Origin: Polaribacter sp. | Lineage (GTDB): Bacteria > Bacteroidota > Bacteroidia > Flavobacteriales > Flavobacteriaceae | DNA length: 64,000 nt | Reading direction: 5' to 3' | Assembly: GCA_020740485.1 (NCBI GenBank) | Contig: DYMN01000004.1 | Span: 39,370-103,369, forward strand | Part shown: positions 36,808 through 44,948 of the stretch, in pieces | How the letters are laid out: every line of letters begins with the position of its first letter | How positions within the stretch are numbered: position 1 is the first letter of the stretch | Program-made: the position numbers and the translations under genes | Notes under the pieces: model-generated | What the model was told of the DNA's origin: nothing | Databases searched by the model: none | Seen by the model: only the letters and a program-made list of their open reading frames with translations

Positions 36808-37333
36808 ATACGCAGTTACACTGTTACTCCTACTTTTGCTTTCCAATTGTTCTAGCCCTAAGGCGAGAAATCCGGTTAGTTATGGCACGGGATTTGATCA
36901 ATCTGAATCTATTATTTTCAATAAAAAATTATACTCAAACGAGTCTGATGTCATCAAAAATTATATAAAAAACGATTCTTTACATCAATATATTGATTCA
37001 AAACACGGTTTTTGGTATGCCTATATCAATGAAGTAAAAAACGATACTATTTTTCCTGTCAAAGGCAACAAAGCTGTAATTCAATACCATATTATTGATT
37101 TTAATGAGAATGAAATTTATTCTAAAAATGAAATTGGCACTCAAAAATACAAAGTAGATCAAGAGGAAATAATTCAAGGATTAAGGGAAGGCATAAAATG
37201 GATGAACAAAGGGGAGGAAGTTAAATTTTTATTTCCTTCACATAAAGCTTACGCTTATCACGGTGATGAAAATAAAATCGGACCAAATATGCCAATTATT
37301 GTGACTTTGAAATTAATAAATATTGAAGATTAG
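36791..37333 (+). CDS. gldI: gliding motility lipoprotein GldI (FKBP-type peptidyl-prolyl isomerase)
   Basis: A 180-residue lipoprotein required in flavobacteria for gliding and secretion, thought to help fold envelope proteins. The signal ends in LLLLSNCSSP (lipid-anchored Cys). The body is an FKBP domain with KGNKAVIQYHIIDFNENEIY, VDQEEIIQGLREGIKWMNKG and FLFPSHKAYAYHGDENKIG, closing with PIIVTLKLINI. The start codon at 36791 lies inside the end of nrnA (17-base overlap), giving the correct signal peptide; the longer ORF from 36680 only adds antisense-like residues. The nrnA-gldI order is also seen in Flavobacterium. Confidence 0.9.
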   Translation: MDISFRYAVTLLLLLLLSNCSSPKARNPVSYGTGFDQSESIIFNKKLYSNESDVIKNYIKNDSLHQYIDSKHGFWYAYINEVKNDTIFPVKGNKAVIQYHIIDFNENEIYSKNEIGTQKYKVDQEEIIQGLREGIKWMNKGEEVKFLFPSHKAYAYHGDENKIGPNMPIIVTLKLINIED

Positions 37334-37449
37334 CTCATTACAAATTAGGATTCATAAAATGCAATTTACGAAATAGAAAAATAATTAAAAATCTATAAAC
37401 CCTCCCGATATTTTTCGGGGAAACTCAATTAACTTAAATTTTTTTTTAA

Positions 37450-38574
37450 ATGAAAATCATTAAAATACTTATTGTTTTATTTGTTGTTTTGGGATTCCAG
37501 TCTTGTAAGAGCCAATCTAAAAGTGACCTGAAAGACGGACTTTATGCAAAAATAACTACAGACAAGGGAACTATTTTAGCAGCCTTAGATTACCAAAAAA
37601 CTCCGATTACTGTAGCTAACTTTGTTTCATTAGCCGAAGGAACCAATAAAAATGTGGAAGAAAAATACAAAGGAAAAAAGTTTTATGATGGTCTGAACTT
37701 TCATCGAGTGGTGCCTAATTTTGTAATCCAAGGTGGAGATCCAATGGGCAATGGAAGCGGTGATCCCGGTTATAAATTTGAAGATGAATTTCCTAAGGAT
37801 GCAAACGGAAATTTATTGTTAAAACATGATAGCGCCGGCATTTTATCTATGGCTAATTCCGGAAAAGAAACCAACGGCAGTCAATTTTTTATTACGCACA
37901 ATGCCACACCGCATTTGGACGGTCGTCATACTGTTTTTGGAAAAGTAATTGAAGGCTTGGATGTGGTGAATCAAATAGCGCAAGGTGATGCAATAAAAAA
38001 AGTAGAAATAATAAAAGTAGGAAAAGACGCTAAAAAATTCAATGCTGCAAGTGTTTTTGATAAAGCACTTACTGCCTTTAATGCTAAAACTCAAAAAACT
38101 TTAGAAGAAGCCAAAGCTGTTCAACAAAACCTACCACAAACAGAAAGTGCTCAAAAACAATATTTTGAAGAACAAAAAGCCAAAGCTAAGACATTGCCTT
38201 CAGGATTGAAAATGACTGTAACTCAAAAAGGCGCCGGTGAAAAACCCGCTGCCGGAAGTAAGGTACTCATCAATTATGCCGGCTATTTTGAAAATGGAAA
38301 ATTGTTTGATTCCAACTGGGTAGAAATAGCAAAGAAAAATGCTCAATATGATGCCTTGCGAGATAGTCAAATGGGTTATATGCCCTTTGAGATGGTTTAC
38401 AGCAACGAAGCAGGCTTAATTCCCGGATTTAAAGAAGGAATGCTCAACATGAATTATGGAGATAAAGCCTTGTTATTTATTCCGGCTCATTTGGCCTATG
38501 GCGAACAAGGCGCCGGCAATGTAATTCCTCCTAATTCAAATTTAGTCTTTGAAGTTGAAGTATTAAAGAAATAA
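37450..38574 (+). CDS. cyclophilin-FKBP dual-domain peptidyl-prolyl isomerase lipoprotein
   Basis: A 374-residue envelope protein combining two unrelated isomerase folds. The lipobox is LGFQSCKSQS. The cyclophilin domain (about 30-195) has FHRVVPNFVIQGGDP, NGSQFFITHNATPHLDG and HTVFGKVIEGLDVV. A linker rich in Ala, Lys and Gln (about 200-255) follows. The FKBP domain (about 258-374) has VLINYAGYFENGKLFDSN, LIPGFKEGMLNMNYGDKA and LAYGEQGAGNVIPPNS. Both active-site regions look intact. It is 116 bases downstream of gldI on the same strand; a small CCCGA/TCGGG hairpin lies in that gap (37404-37419). The role is probably periplasmic or outer-membrane protein folding. Confidence 0.9.
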   Translation: MKIIKILIVLFVVLGFQSCKSQSKSDLKDGLYAKITTDKGTILAALDYQKTPITVANFVSLAEGTNKNVEEKYKGKKFYDGLNFHRVVPNFVIQGGDPMGNGSGDPGYKFEDEFPKDANGNLLLKHDSAGILSMANSGKETNGSQFFITHNATPHLDGRHTVFGKVIEGLDVVNQIAQGDAIKKVEIIKVGKDAKKFNAASVFDKALTAFNAKTQKTLEEAKAVQQNLPQTESAQKQYFEEQKAKAKTLPSGLKMTVTQKGAGEKPAAGSKVLINYAGYFENGKLFDSNWVEIAKKNAQYDALRDSQMGYMPFEMVYSNEAGLIPGFKEGMLNMNYGDKALLFIPAHLAYGEQGAGNVIPPNSNLVFEVEVLKK

Positions 38575-38593
38575 TTGAAATAGCCTCATTATC

Positions 38594-38622
38594 AAAGCTC
38601 TGACTCAATGAATCAGGGCTTT
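38594..38622 (+). terminator. terminator after the dual isomerase gene
   Basis: AAAGCTCTGA (38594-38603) pairs with TCAGGGCTTT (38613-38622), allowing one U-G pair, followed by a T-run. Confidence 0.85.
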
Positions 38623-38634
38623 TTTGTTTGTTGT

Positions 38635-39627
38635 TCAATGAGGTTCAATTTCTACTAACCTCCATAAAAAATTCGCTGCATCGTAAGGTGTAATTTTGTT
38701 TTCTTTTATCAAGTTTAATTGATTAGCAATCGATTCTTTGACTGATTTATTATCGTAAAATTTATTTTTAATAGTTTGATCCAACACTTCATAAAACCAA
38801 TCATCTCGTTGTTTTTTTCTCTTAATATAAAAACTTTGATTGGATTTCATGATATCAACATATTGTTGTATAAGTAGCCAAATATCAATTATTCCTCTAT
38901 TTTCTAAAGCACTGCAAGTTAGCACTTTGGTTTGCCACAGCTCATTCGCTGTATTGGATAGATGTAGTGCATTTTCTAATATTTGTTTGGTTTGCAACGT
39001 ATTTGACACATTAGCTCCATCCGATTTATTCACAACTATAGCATCACTTATTTCCATGATGCCCTTTTTAATTCCTTGCAATTCATCACCTGCTCCGGCT
39101 ACTTGCACATACAAAAAGAAATCGACCATAGAATGAACCATAATCTCGCTCTGTCCCACCCCAACTGTTTCGACTATTATGATGTCAAATCCGGCAACTT
39201 CACATAAAAAAATAGTTTCTCGGGTTTTGCTTGCAACCCCTCCAAGATGTTCTCCCGTTGCAGTAGGACGGATGAAAACGTTAGGATTTTGAACTAATTT
39301 TTCCATACGGGTTTTATCGCCAAGGATACTCCCTTTGGTTTTACTACTACTCGGATCTATTGTCAGAATTGCAATTTTATGATTTCTCGAAAGCAGTTCA
39401 GCCCCAAGCGACTCGATTAAACTACTCTTACCCGCACCGGGAACTCCGGAAATTCCAATACGAATACTTTTGCCGGTATTCGGCAGGCATTTTTTCAACA
39501 GCTCGTCTGCAATAATTTGATTATCAGACAATTTACTCTCAATTATAGTAATCGCTTTACTCAAAACTACTATATTGCCATTTGATAGACCTTCAAATAA
39601 ATCGTCAATATTTTGTTTTGACATCAT
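38635..39627 (-). CDS. meaB: MeaB/ArgK family GTPase (methylmalonyl-CoA mutase chaperone)
   Basis: G3E-type GTPase that protects and reloads methylmalonyl-CoA mutase with its B12 cofactor. The 330-residue product has Walker A GVPGAGKSSLIESLG, LTIDPSSSKTKGSILGDKTR, FIRPTATGEHLGGVASKTRE, VETVGVGQSE and the base-recognition NKSDGAN, all characteristic of MeaB. The mutase genes are not in this window. The start is at one of two adjacent ATGs (39627 or 39624); a longer form from 39651 is less likely. It is divergent from the glycosyltransferase gene. Confidence 0.93.
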   Translation of the reverse strand: MMSKQNIDDLFEGLSNGNIVVLSKAITIIESKLSDNQIIADELLKKCLPNTGKSIRIGISGVPGAGKSSLIESLGAELLSRNHKIAILTIDPSSSKTKGSILGDKTRMEKLVQNPNVFIRPTATGEHLGGVASKTRETIFLCEVAGFDIIIVETVGVGQSEIMVHSMVDFFLYVQVAGAGDELQGIKKGIMEISDAIVVNKSDGANVSNTLQTKQILENALHLSNTANELWQTKVLTCSALENRGIIDIWLLIQQYVDIMKSNQSFYIKRKKQRDDWFYEVLDQTIKNKFYDNKSVKESIANQLNLIKENKITPYDAANFLWRLVEIEPH

Positions 39628-39694
39628 TTTTAAACCTAAAATTAGGGACAAATATCGAAAAAATATAATTAGATGTTAATAAATAATTCCTATT

Positions 39695-39727
39695 ATACTT
39701 AGCATTTCTTTTTCATTTGCTAAGTAT
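39695..39727. promoter_or_regulatory. 10-bp perfect inverted repeat in the meaB/glycosyltransferase divergent region
   Basis: ATACTTAGCA (39695-39704) and TGCTAAGTAT (39718-39727) are exact reverse complements separated by 13 bases. The dyad ends three bases before a TAATTTTG -7 box, so it overlaps where the -33 region would be. Confidence 0.5.
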
Positions 39728-39730
39728 TGT

Positions 39731-39738
39731 TAATTTTG
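39731..39738 (+). promoter_or_regulatory. -7 box of the glycosyltransferase gene (TAATTTTG)
   Basis: Exact TAnnTTTG match 44 bases upstream of the start codon. The -33 region is occupied by the dyad at 39695-39727 rather than by a clear TTTG. Confidence 0.45.
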
Positions 39739-39782
39739 CATCTTGTTTTAAAACCTAAAACAATCTTTATTTTTTTTATTAT

Positions 39783-41042
39783 ATGTCAAAGAAAGTCCTC
39801 ATTATTACTTATTATTGGCCTCCAGCTGGTGGAAGTGGTGTTCAACGTTGGCTCTATTTTGTTAAATATTTAAGAAATTTTGGAGTTGAACCAATAGTAT
39901 TTACAGTAGACAAAAAAAATTATCCAATTACCGACAAATCTTTGGTAACCCAAATACCTGAAAAAATTGAAGTTATTAAACAGAAAATTTTTGAACCTGG
40001 ACAAACGGTTTCCAAAAATAATTCATCCGGATTTTTATCGAAAAACCCGTCATTTTTTCAGAGATTTAAAAATTATATCCGAGCAAATTTTTTTATACCG
40101 GACGCTAAAATGTTCTGGATAAGACCCTCTACCAAAAAAATAATTAATTATATTAAAAAAAATCCGGTAGATTTCATAATTTCTACGGGACCGCCTCATT
40201 CTGTTCATTTGATTGCCAAAAAAGTAAAAGAAAAAACCGGAGTTAAGTGGTTGGCTGATTTTAGAGATCCTTGGACGGAAATAGATTATTTTCATCATCT
40301 CCCGCTCACAAAAAAAAGCATAAATAAACACCTAAAATTAGAAAAAGAAGTTTTAGAAAATGCCGACATAGTGACTGTCATTAGCAAAACTATGAAGCTG
40401 AATTATGATAAATTCAATGCCAATGTCCATGTAATAACAAATGGTTATGATGATGCTGTTTTATCTAAAATTCCGGATATGGATAAATCTTTTACCATAA
40501 CACATATTGGCTTAATCAATTCGGATAGAAATCCTTTAATGTTTTGGAAAGTAATTGCAGAAATTATAGAAGAAAACGAAATCTTTGAACAAAAAGTACA
40601 GATTAATTTAGTAGGAACTATTGCCGACGAAGTAAGAAATAATATTCGTGAATTGGAGTTGGAGAAGTATGTTAATTACACACAATATATTCCTAATCAA
40701 TCTGTTGCTTCTTTTCAAATGAAAAGCCAAGTATTACTTTTATTGGTAAATCATGTGCCTAGTGCCAAAAATATAGTAACAGGGAAAGTTTATGAATATC
40801 TCAGAGCAAAAAGACCCATTTTGGCTATTGCTCCTATCGATGGTGATTTAGCGGAAATTATTGACGAAACCCAATCAGGATTAGTCATTGATTTTGAAGA
40901 TTACGAAGGCTTAAAAAAAGCTATACTAATTTATTTCAAGCACTTTCTAATGGGTGAATTAAATATTGAATCCGAAAATATAGAAAAATATCACCGCAAA
41001 CATCTTACAGAACAACTCGTAAATCTTATCAATAACAATTAA
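39783..41042 (+). CDS. glycosyltransferase family 4-like protein
   Basis: A 419-residue cytosolic or peripheral GT-B enzyme. The N-terminal domain begins YYWPPAGGSGVQRWLYF, the glycine-rich acceptor-site loop of GT4-like enzymes, and contains DFIISTGPPHSVHLIA and WLADFRDPWTEID. The C-terminal nucleotide-sugar domain contains VITNGYDDA, ITHIGLINSDRNPL and GKVYEYLRAKRPILAI, the latter being the donor-binding region. The acceptor and sugar are unknown; surface polysaccharide or glycoprotein synthesis is likely. It is 15 bases upstream of the TPR-like membrane protein. Confidence 0.88.
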   Translation: MSKKVLIITYYWPPAGGSGVQRWLYFVKYLRNFGVEPIVFTVDKKNYPITDKSLVTQIPEKIEVIKQKIFEPGQTVSKNNSSGFLSKNPSFFQRFKNYIRANFFIPDAKMFWIRPSTKKIINYIKKNPVDFIISTGPPHSVHLIAKKVKEKTGVKWLADFRDPWTEIDYFHHLPLTKKSINKHLKLEKEVLENADIVTVISKTMKLNYDKFNANVHVITNGYDDAVLSKIPDMDKSFTITHIGLINSDRNPLMFWKVIAEIIEENEIFEQKVQINLVGTIADEVRNNIRELELEKYVNYTQYIPNQSVASFQMKSQVLLLLVNHVPSAKNIVTGKVYEYLRAKRPILAIAPIDGDLAEIIDETQSGLVIDFEDYEGLKKAILIYFKHFLMGELNIESENIEKYHRKHLTEQLVNLINNN

Positions 41043-41057
41043 TTAAATTTAGAAATT

Positions 41058-41573
41058 ATGTTTCACAAATACATAAAATTAGGATTAACAGCACTTATTA
41101 CAGCTTGGGCAGTTTATGAATTTTCGCAAGGGCATATTGGTAATGGAATTATGCTTTTATTGCTTGCCGGACTTGTTTTATTTTTATATTTCAAAAATGA
41201 ATTTCTACTTTTAGCTTTTCTAAAAGTTAGAAAACAGGATTTTGCCGGTGCTAACAAATGGTTGAATATGATTAAAAACCCTAGTAGCGCTTTAATCAGA
41301 AAACAAGAAGGTTACTACAACCTGATGAAAGGTATAATGACTTCGCAAACCAACTTAAATGAGAGTGAAAAATATTTGAAGAAAGCACTTCAATTAGGGT
41401 TGAGTATGAATCACGACATTGCGATGGCTAAGCTACAATTGGCAGGAATTGCCATGACCAAACGTCGTAAACTCGAGGCTACTCAATTACTAAACGAAGC
41501 TAAAAAATTGGACAAATATAATATGTTGACCGACCAAATTAAATTATTCAAAGAGCAACTTAAAAAATTATAA
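41058..41573 (+). CDS. small membrane protein with TPR-like C-terminal region
   Basis: A 171-residue protein with two N-terminal membrane helices (about 5-22 and 30-50) followed by a soluble helical part. The latter, from KVRKQDFAGANKWLNMIKN to AKKLDKYNMLTDQIKLF, has the spacing of three TPR-like helical hairpins, with NLNESEKYLKKALQLGLSM the clearest. I do not know a function. It follows the glycosyltransferase by 15 bases and is probably cotranscribed. It looks like a conserved flavobacterial protein rather than an orphan. Confidence 0.72.
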   Translation: MFHKYIKLGLTALITAWAVYEFSQGHIGNGIMLLLLAGLVLFLYFKNEFLLLAFLKVRKQDFAGANKWLNMIKNPSSALIRKQEGYYNLMKGIMTSQTNLNESEKYLKKALQLGLSMNHDIAMAKLQLAGIAMTKRRKLEATQLLNEAKKLDKYNMLTDQIKLFKEQLKKL

Positions 41574-41602
41574 AAAATCAAGACCTTAGTATCGTCATTT
41601 TT

Positions 41603-42862
41603 TTAAAAGAGTTCCGATACACGTTCTAATGCCATACCTCGCGAACCTTTGATCAAAATCGTTTTATCTTTAAAGTTTGACTTTTCGAAAGAATTTTTAA
41701 AATCTTCAAAGTTTTTAAATTTCAAAAAACCAGCTGAATCAGTAGCATAAAATCGTTCACCAATCAAATAAACCTCATTAACATTCTTATTTTTTAGTTG
41801 ATTCACAATATTTTGGTGTTCTACTGCACTGTATTTTCCCAATTCAAACATATCACCCAATATAAACACTCTATTTGCTTTTCCTGACTTGATAAAATTA
41901 TCGATGGCTGCTCGCATACTGGTAGGGTTAGCATTATAGGCATCGAGAATGATTTTACTATCATTTTTCTCAATAAATTGAGAGCGCTTATTATCCGGTT
42001 GGTAGGACTCTAATGCTACTTTAATGTCATGCAAAGGCACATTAAAATATTTTCCTAAAGTGACCGCTGCATTCATATTCGGCAAATTATAAATACCTAC
42101 TAAATGCGTTTGAATGACCTGATCTTTGTATTTAACGGAAATAAAATCTGAATCAGAGTCTATAAGTTCCAAATCTTCGAGAAAAATTCGCTGTTGGCTT
42201 TCAGTACCTTTAACTTGATTCTCGTCTTTGTGATTTACAAAAGTGACCCCATTATGTATTCTAAGAAAATCATACAACTCTGATTTTGATTTTATTACAC
42301 CCTCAAAAGAGCCAAATCCTTCTAAATGAGCCATTCCAAAATTGGTAATATAACCAAAATCCGGTTCGCAAATGGCGCATAACGAGGCTATTTCACCGGG
42401 ATGATTAGCTCCCATTTCAACGATTCCAACTTCAGTTTTATGATTCATCTTGAGAATAGTCAATGGAACTCCGATATGATTATTAAGATTCCCAAATGTA
42501 GCAGAAGTTTGGTATTTTTTTGATAACACTGCATTTATCAGTTCCTTAGTAGTTGTCTTTCCATTACTTCCGGTTAAACCAATTACAGGAAATTTAAAAG
42601 TTTTTCTATGAAAATTAGCTAAATCTTGAAGTGTTTTGAGCACATCATCAACTAAAAAATAATCTTTATCGTTTTTAAAATATTCTTTTTGGTCGATTAC
42701 TGATAAAATAGCTCCCTTAGACAAAGCCTCTTCTGCGAAAACATTTGCATCAAAATTGTCCCCTTTTAACGCAAAAAAAATTGAATTGGGAATTATATTT
42801 CTTGTGTCCGTTGAGATATAGGGGTGATTTTTAAAAACGGAATATATTTTTTCTATTGACAT
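41603..42862 (-). CDS. murF: UDP-N-acetylmuramoyl-tripeptide--D-alanyl-D-alanine ligase
   Basis: Adds D-Ala-D-Ala to the UDP-MurNAc tripeptide, completing the cytosolic peptidoglycan precursor. The 419-residue protein has the N-terminal uridine-binding domain (STDTRNIIPNSIFFALKG), the ATP-binding motif GLTGSNGKTTTKELI, EMGANHPGEIASLC, HLEGFGSFEGVIKSKSEL and the C-terminal DAYNANPTSMRAAI and GDMFELG. I place the start at 42862 (MSIEKIYS); an in-frame Met at 42892 would lie within the gldJ terminator. It is directly downstream of gldJ. Confidence 0.96.
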   Translation of the reverse strand: MSIEKIYSVFKNHPYISTDTRNIIPNSIFFALKGDNFDANVFAEEALSKGAILSVIDQKEYFKNDKDYFLVDDVLKTLQDLANFHRKTFKFPVIGLTGSNGKTTTKELINAVLSKKYQTSATFGNLNNHIGVPLTILKMNHKTEVGIVEMGANHPGEIASLCAICEPDFGYITNFGMAHLEGFGSFEGVIKSKSELYDFLRIHNGVTFVNHKDENQVKGTESQQRIFLEDLELIDSDSDFISVKYKDQVIQTHLVGIYNLPNMNAAVTLGKYFNVPLHDIKVALESYQPDNKRSQFIEKNDSKIILDAYNANPTSMRAAIDNFIKSGKANRVFILGDMFELGKYSAVEHQNIVNQLKNKNVNEVYLIGERFYATDSAGFLKFKNFEDFKNSFEKSNFKDKTILIKGSRGMALERVSELF

Positions 42863-42880
42863 TAGGTTATGTTTATAAAA

Positions 42881-42911
42881 AAACCTCATCAATTTAATTG
42901 TGATGAGGTTT
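42881..42911 (-). terminator. terminator of gldJ
   Basis: AAACCTCATCA (42881-42891) pairs perfectly with TGATGAGGTTT (42901-42911) around nine bases; a T-run follows on the minus strand. It separates gldJ from murF and supports the murF start at 42862. Confidence 0.9.
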
Positions 42912-42929
42912 AGTTTTATTTAAAAAAAA

Positions 42930-44618
42930 TTATTTTTTTGCTTTGACCGGAAAGGGTTTCCTTTTGTCTTCCTTCATTGGGCCTAATCTGTCCATTGCGC
43001 ATCTAAAGCCAATAGAGTTTGTAGCTGAATATTGAGGCAAGTATCTTCTTTGAGCGGGATCTAACCAATATTCACGATCTTTCCATGAGCCACCTTTATA
43101 AACTCTGGTTTTATCACTAACTAAAGTTCTTCTTTCTTGTGTATCATAAATCTGTCTTCTTAGACCACCTTCTCCAATTTCTTTTGGGATAATAGGATGA
43201 TTGTACATTCTCCAAGTCATCACATCCATTTCGTCTTCATTATCGTTAAAATACTTAGTTGATGCAAGATCTCCATCTTTAAAATCCACATTATATGATT
43301 TTTCGTAGTTGTTTCTCATAAATGCATCGCGTTTGGTAACGGGGACATACATTATTTCTCCCGGCAAATCAGAAGGAACAATCTTACCATTGTCTAATGT
43401 ATCATAATTAATTGATGCGTAGTCAGCAATTACTACCCTTCCATCACGATTGATTTTAGGTTTCATAAATGTATTTCCACGAAAATAATTAAAATCATTT
43501 GCTTCTGTATCTATAATAGGTCTGTATACATCGGCTACCCATTCGGCAACATTTCCGGCCATATCATATAGTCCAAAAGAATTCGGAGGATATGATTTTA
43601 CAGCTATAGTAATATCTCCACCGTCATTAGACCATCCGGAAAGACCGCTATAATCTCCTTTTGCTAATTTAAAGTTTGCTAGCTGATCGCCTTGACTTTT
43701 TGATGATTTGTTACGAGTGTAACGACCATCCCAAGGGAATTTCTTTCTTCCTTCCAAATTATTGAATTCTCTTTTTTCTGAATTAGCCTTTGCCGCAAAT
43801 TCCCATTCAGCCTCAGTAGGTAGTCTGAATTTAGGCATAAGCAAACCATCTGAGGTTTTTACGTGTCTTCCTTGGAATTGACCTCTTTGGGGTCTGGCAT
43901 CTCCTCTTTTGCGAGGTTCTTTTGAAGGTAACCCTTTTTTATAAATGGTAGAATCTCCATCAAACAAGTAAGTGGGATCTAACAAATAAGTTTCAGTTAC
44001 AAAATGGTCTTTCCCTTCTGATTTTATTGAATCAAGATTGAAAAGATTTTTAATGATTCCTTTATCCATTAATATTTTTTCATTTACACGATCTGTTCTC
44101 CAATTACAATATTCAACGGCTTGAATCCAACTAACCCCAACCAAAGGATAATCAGCATAAGATGGTGATCTGAGATAGGTTTCTGTTAAAGATTCATTGT
44201 AACCTAAACGGTCTCTCCACACTAAAGTATCAGGAAGTGCAGATTCATAAATAAATTCATAATTTTCGTTATCTTTCGGAAATACTTTTTCTAACCATTC
44301 TAGATAAAAAATGTATTCTTGGTTGGTAACTTCAGTCTGATCCATATAAAAGGAACGAACTTGTATTCTGTGAGGAGTTGTATTCCAATCAAACATTACA
44401 TCATCTTGAACATGGCCCATTGTAAATGTGCCTCCTTCGACTAAAGCCATACCCGGAGGTGTTTTTTGGCCCTTGTAATTATTTTCCGTTGAAAAACCTG
44501 CTGCAGCCTTATCCTTATTGCTCCATCCGGTTAGCGAACTACTATTCGATTTTCCTCCGCAACTTGATAAAACAACAGCAACTAAGGCAAAAATAGTCAA
44601 TTTGTTTAAAAAATTCAT
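42930..44618 (-). CDS. gldJ: gliding motility lipoprotein GldJ
   Basis: Outer-membrane lipoprotein essential for flavobacterial gliding and needed for GldK stability in the T9SS. The 562-residue protein has lipobox AVVLSSCGGK (Cys20) and the fold of the formylglycine-generating (FGE-sulfatase) family: MALVEGGTFTMGHVQDDV, MDQTEVTNQEYIFYLEW, LVGVSWIQAVEYCNWR, FRLPTEAEWEFAAKA, DMAGNVAEWVADVYRP and the C-terminal YKGGSWKDR and NSIGFRCAMD. Divergence from porU matches the known gldJ-porU-porV neighbourhood of Flavobacterium. It has its own terminator. Confidence 0.95.
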   Translation of the reverse strand: MNFLNKLTIFALVAVVLSSCGGKSNSSSLTGWSNKDKAAAGFSTENNYKGQKTPPGMALVEGGTFTMGHVQDDVMFDWNTTPHRIQVRSFYMDQTEVTNQEYIFYLEWLEKVFPKDNENYEFIYESALPDTLVWRDRLGYNESLTETYLRSPSYADYPLVGVSWIQAVEYCNWRTDRVNEKILMDKGIIKNLFNLDSIKSEGKDHFVTETYLLDPTYLFDGDSTIYKKGLPSKEPRKRGDARPQRGQFQGRHVKTSDGLLMPKFRLPTEAEWEFAAKANSEKREFNNLEGRKKFPWDGRYTRNKSSKSQGDQLANFKLAKGDYSGLSGWSNDGGDITIAVKSYPPNSFGLYDMAGNVAEWVADVYRPIIDTEANDFNYFRGNTFMKPKINRDGRVVIADYASINYDTLDNGKIVPSDLPGEIMYVPVTKRDAFMRNNYEKSYNVDFKDGDLASTKYFNDNEDEMDVMTWRMYNHPIIPKEIGEGGLRRQIYDTQERRTLVSDKTRVYKGGSWKDREYWLDPAQRRYLPQYSATNSIGFRCAMDRLGPMKEDKRKPFPVKAKK

Positions 44619-44948
44619 ATGTCTAAATATTGATTTATTTTAAAGGTATAAATAATAATCGATCCTGTAAAAATAACTGTACATTTTCTTAATAACGGAT
44701 TAATATTTACATTATTGTGTGACAGTTATTAGATGTATTTTTGAGTGCCGCAATTTACAACAAATCTTTTTCTTTGCAAGTATTTTTAATATTATAATTT
44801 GATTATCCTTTTTTTGAAATATTTTTATTGTATTTACATACTAATCACATTAAGATAGTCACAGCGCAATATAATATTTTATGAAAGTAATCGTTACTAA
44901 GTTTATAATATTTTATCTTTAAAAATTAAATAATTTATTCCTATATAA
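44619..44948. promoter_or_regulatory. 330-base divergent gldJ/porU intergenic region
   Basis: AT-rich and gene-free. It contains AATAACTGT (44672-44680) and ACAGTTATT (44722-44730), an exact 9-bp inverted pair 41 bases apart on the gldJ side, and a weak -7-like TATCTTTA near 44920 before porU. No RNA gene or further ORF is seen. Confidence 0.45.
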
